DNA of 51,620 bases from Lachnospiraceae bacterium. GTDB lineage: Bacteria; Bacillota; Clostridia; Lachnospirales; Lachnospiraceae. Positions 50,121 to 51,620 of this stretch are shown in pieces. The stretch lies in the NCBI GenBank assembly GCA_900766915.1, contig CAAFXE010000394.1:1-51620 (forward strand), written 5' to 3'. A model generated the notes under the pieces. The model was not told the origin of the DNA. It saw only the letters and a program-made list of their open reading frames with translations, and made no database searches. The position numbers and the translations under genes were made by a program. The number at the start of each line of letters is the position of its first letter. The stretch's first letter is position 1.

Positions 50121-51245
50121 TTATTTTACCTCAATTAATTCATACTCAGAGGTACCAAGTCCGATCTTTTCCGCATGTTCGATACAAACCTTCCAGTCGG
50201 TATTTGGATGGGAAAAATGGAAGTGGTCGTGGCATTCATGCTGATGTCCTTCATGATCCGGGTCAGTTAAAACACTTCCCTGAATGATTGGCTGGGCATT
50301 GACTGCATCCGCACAGGCAACGTCTAAGGCAACCGGGTCAAAGGAAGCAAACATTCCGACATCCGGAACGATTGGAAGATCATTTTCAGCATGGCAGTCG
50401 CAGTTTGGAGAAACATCCATCACAAGGCTGATGTGAAAAGCAGGGCGTCCGTCCACAACCGCTTTGGAATATTCCGCAATCTTTTTGTTCAGAATATCAC
50501 AGGATTCATCTTCTGCGGGTATTACTGCATCCTTCGGACAGACACCGATGCAGCGGCCGCAGCCTACACATTTATTCTGGTCAATGGATGCCTTGCGATC
50601 TGTAATGGACGGAGCACCATGAGCGCAGATCTTTACACAGGCACCGCAGCCGATACAGCGTTTTTCACTGACGTAAGGCTTTCCTGCGGAATGCATTTCC
50701 ATTTTACCGGCACGGGAACCGCAGCCCATACCAATGTTTTTTAACGCACCGCCAAAACCGGTCATCTCATGGCCCTTGAAGTGGGTCAGTGTTACAAAAA
50801 TATCCGCATCCATGATGGCACGGCCGATTTTTGCCTCTTTTACATATTCGCCGCCCTCTACCGGAACATAAACTTCATCCGTTCCCTTTAAACCGTCTCC
50901 GATGAGAATGTGGCAGCCCGTTGCAAAAGGATTGAATCCGTTTTCGTAGGCACTCTGAATATGGTCAAGCGCATTTTTTCGTCCGCCTACATATAATGTA
51001 TTACAGTCGGTAAGGAAAGGCTTGCCGCCGAGACTTTTGATCACGTCTACCACAGTTTTTGCATAGTTAGGACGAAGATATGCCAGGTTTCCCGGTTCTC
51101 CGAAATGAATTTTAATGGCAGCATATTTGCCGTCAAAATCAATATCGCCGATTCCTGCTTTACGAATCAGACGTTCCAGCTTCTGCTGAAGGTTATCATT
51201 GTTTTTTGCACGCAAGTTGGTGAAATAAACTTTAGCTTTTTCCAT
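50121..51245 (-). CDS. DUF362 protein with two 4Fe-4S ferredoxin motifs
   Basis: The 374-residue protein begins with the DUF362 domain (VYFTNLRAKNNDNLQQKLER, IKIHFGEPGNLAYLRPNYAK, LTHFKGHEMTGFGGALKNIG). A bacterial ferredoxin pair near 190-245 follows: CIGCGACVKIC and CVGCGRCIGVCPKDAV. A C-terminal segment has His-rich DPDHEGHQHECHDHFHFSHP. DUF362 proteins are predicted redox or metal-binding proteins with no assigned reaction; the His/Cys-rich tail could bind extra metal. It stands alone on the minus strand with a terminator on its 3' side and an upstream region that leads to the structured RNA. Confidence 0.88.
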   Translation of the reverse strand: MEKAKVYFTNLRAKNNDNLQQKLERLIRKAGIGDIDFDGKYAAIKIHFGEPGNLAYLRPNYAKTVVDVIKSLGGKPFLTDCNTLYVGGRKNALDHIQSAYENGFNPFATGCHILIGDGLKGTDEVYVPVEGGEYVKEAKIGRAIMDADIFVTLTHFKGHEMTGFGGALKNIGMGCGSRAGKMEMHSAGKPYVSEKRCIGCGACVKICAHGAPSITDRKASIDQNKCVGCGRCIGVCPKDAVIPAEDESCDILNKKIAEYSKAVVDGRPAFHISLVMDVSPNCDCHAENDLPIVPDVGMFASFDPVALDVACADAVNAQPIIQGSVLTDPDHEGHQHECHDHFHFSHPNTDWKVCIEHAEKIGLGTSEYELIEVK

Positions 51246-51364
51246 AATCTGTCTCCAATCGTAGTTGATAGTGTTAACTAATTATATGGTATTTTTCGGA
51301 AAATGTCTATCTCTTGTTATCAACATGAAATATATTTCCCTTTAACTCACTACTTTTTCTCTTA

Positions 51365-51554
51365 GCTTTTAACTGACGCTCCGGGAGACAGGTGTTACCC
51401 CACAGTGCAGGCGTCGTCCCCCTCAACTATGTCTAAGTATCACTAACCACTCGCAGGAGAGCCTGCTTCGCGGAGTGATACTAAGACAGGATTTTCGGGC
51501 TCCTTGGGCTTAACGCACTGTGGTGCAACACCTGTCCCTCGGGCTGTTAGTAGC
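51365..51554. ncRNA. Candidate structured non-coding RNA (6S-like or raiA-like; not assigned)
   Basis: The stretch folds into one long rod. The outer helix GCT..TAAC pairs with GTTAGTAGC (51365-51373/51546-51554). A perfect 10-bp helix GACAGGTGTT/AACACCTGTC (51387-51396/51527-51536) follows. After a 3x3 internal loop comes a perfect 9-bp helix CCACAGTGC/GCACTGTGG (51400-51408/51515-51523). A large asymmetric central bubble (51409-51430 and 51488-51514) leads to an upper helix, 13 of 14 paired (51431-51444/51474-51487). An inner hairpin GCAGG-AGAG-CCTGC (51453-51466) completes it. There is no open reading frame. The layout of closing stem, central bubble and terminal stem and the length (about 190 nt) recall 6S RNA; the raiA-motif RNA of Firmicutes is an alternative. 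The transcribed strand is not determined. Confidence 0.6.
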
Positions 51555-51597
51555 AAAATATAAGAGATAAAGTGACAACTTTTATGTGCTTCATAAT

Positions 51598-51619
51598 TCG
51601 TATTTGTTCAGTACCTTCC
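51598..51619 (-). repeat. Dispersed repeat, partial second copy at the window edge
   Basis: Read on the minus strand, these 22 nt match 3262-3283 at 21 of 22 positions (GGAAGGTACTGAACA, then A instead of G, then ATACGA). The window ends here, so the rest of the element and its hairpin partner cannot be seen. Confidence 0.6.
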
Positions 51620-51620
51620 A

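Overview
The window looks like chromosomal DNA of a gut-type Firmicute, most likely a Lachnospiraceae member (Blautia/Dorea/Mediterraneibacter-like). The reasons are moderate GC, strong GGAGG ribosome binding sites, DUF6179/DUF6323 and DUF1330 neighbours, a membrane-tethered MerR, LytTR/GHKL signalling and a glycyl radical enzyme. The species cannot be named from sequence alone. No tRNA, rRNA, CRISPR array or intact transposase was seen.

Layout. 0-1.5 kb: two divergent genes, both missing their 5' ends and joined head to head (an FtsX-type permease remnant and an AraC-type response-regulator remnant); this looks like a deletion scar. 1.6-3 kb: a short Rpn/transposase-like tail and a DUF6323-DUF6179 pair. 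3.2-7.9 kb: a UvrA-like ABC ATPase, RsgA, a metallo-beta-lactamase-fold hydrolase and a DUF1330 protein, with two MerR-type promoters (19-bp spacers). 8-10.2 kb: a BlaI/BlaR1-type pair with a 36-bp operator dyad over its promoter. 10.2-11.9 kb: an XRE/TPR regulator and an ArsC-like phosphatase. 12-16.2 kb: a lipoprotein joining a solute-binding domain to a 5'-nucleotidase C-terminal-like domain, then a hybrid histidine kinase. 16.3-20.4 kb, opposite strand: a TetR regulator, a DUF1254/DUF1214 lipoprotein and a lipoprotein alkylsulfatase, with promoter and operator visible. 20.6-25.4 kb: a MacAB-like ABC efflux operon, a third MerR-type promoter, a MutS-like fragment and a MerR regulator with C-terminal membrane segments.

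25.5-41.3 kb: a LytTR/GHKL two-component system with a membrane-anchored protein encoded between its two parts. It is divergent from a giant surface protein of about 3,800 residues. The intergenic region holds two identical 15-bp direct repeats 21 bp apart, just upstream of the giant gene's promoter. This is the best candidate for a regulated surface system.

41.3-51.6 kb: a vestigial permease scrap, a CapA-like lipoprotein, a membrane XRE regulator and a Cys-rich small protein. Then come a diol-dehydratase-type glycyl radical enzyme with an unusually compact activase, an HdeD-like membrane protein, Maf, alanine racemase and a DUF362 ferredoxin-like protein. The right end carries about 190 nt that fold into a long multi-helix rod: a candidate structured ncRNA, possibly 6S or raiA type, not assigned.
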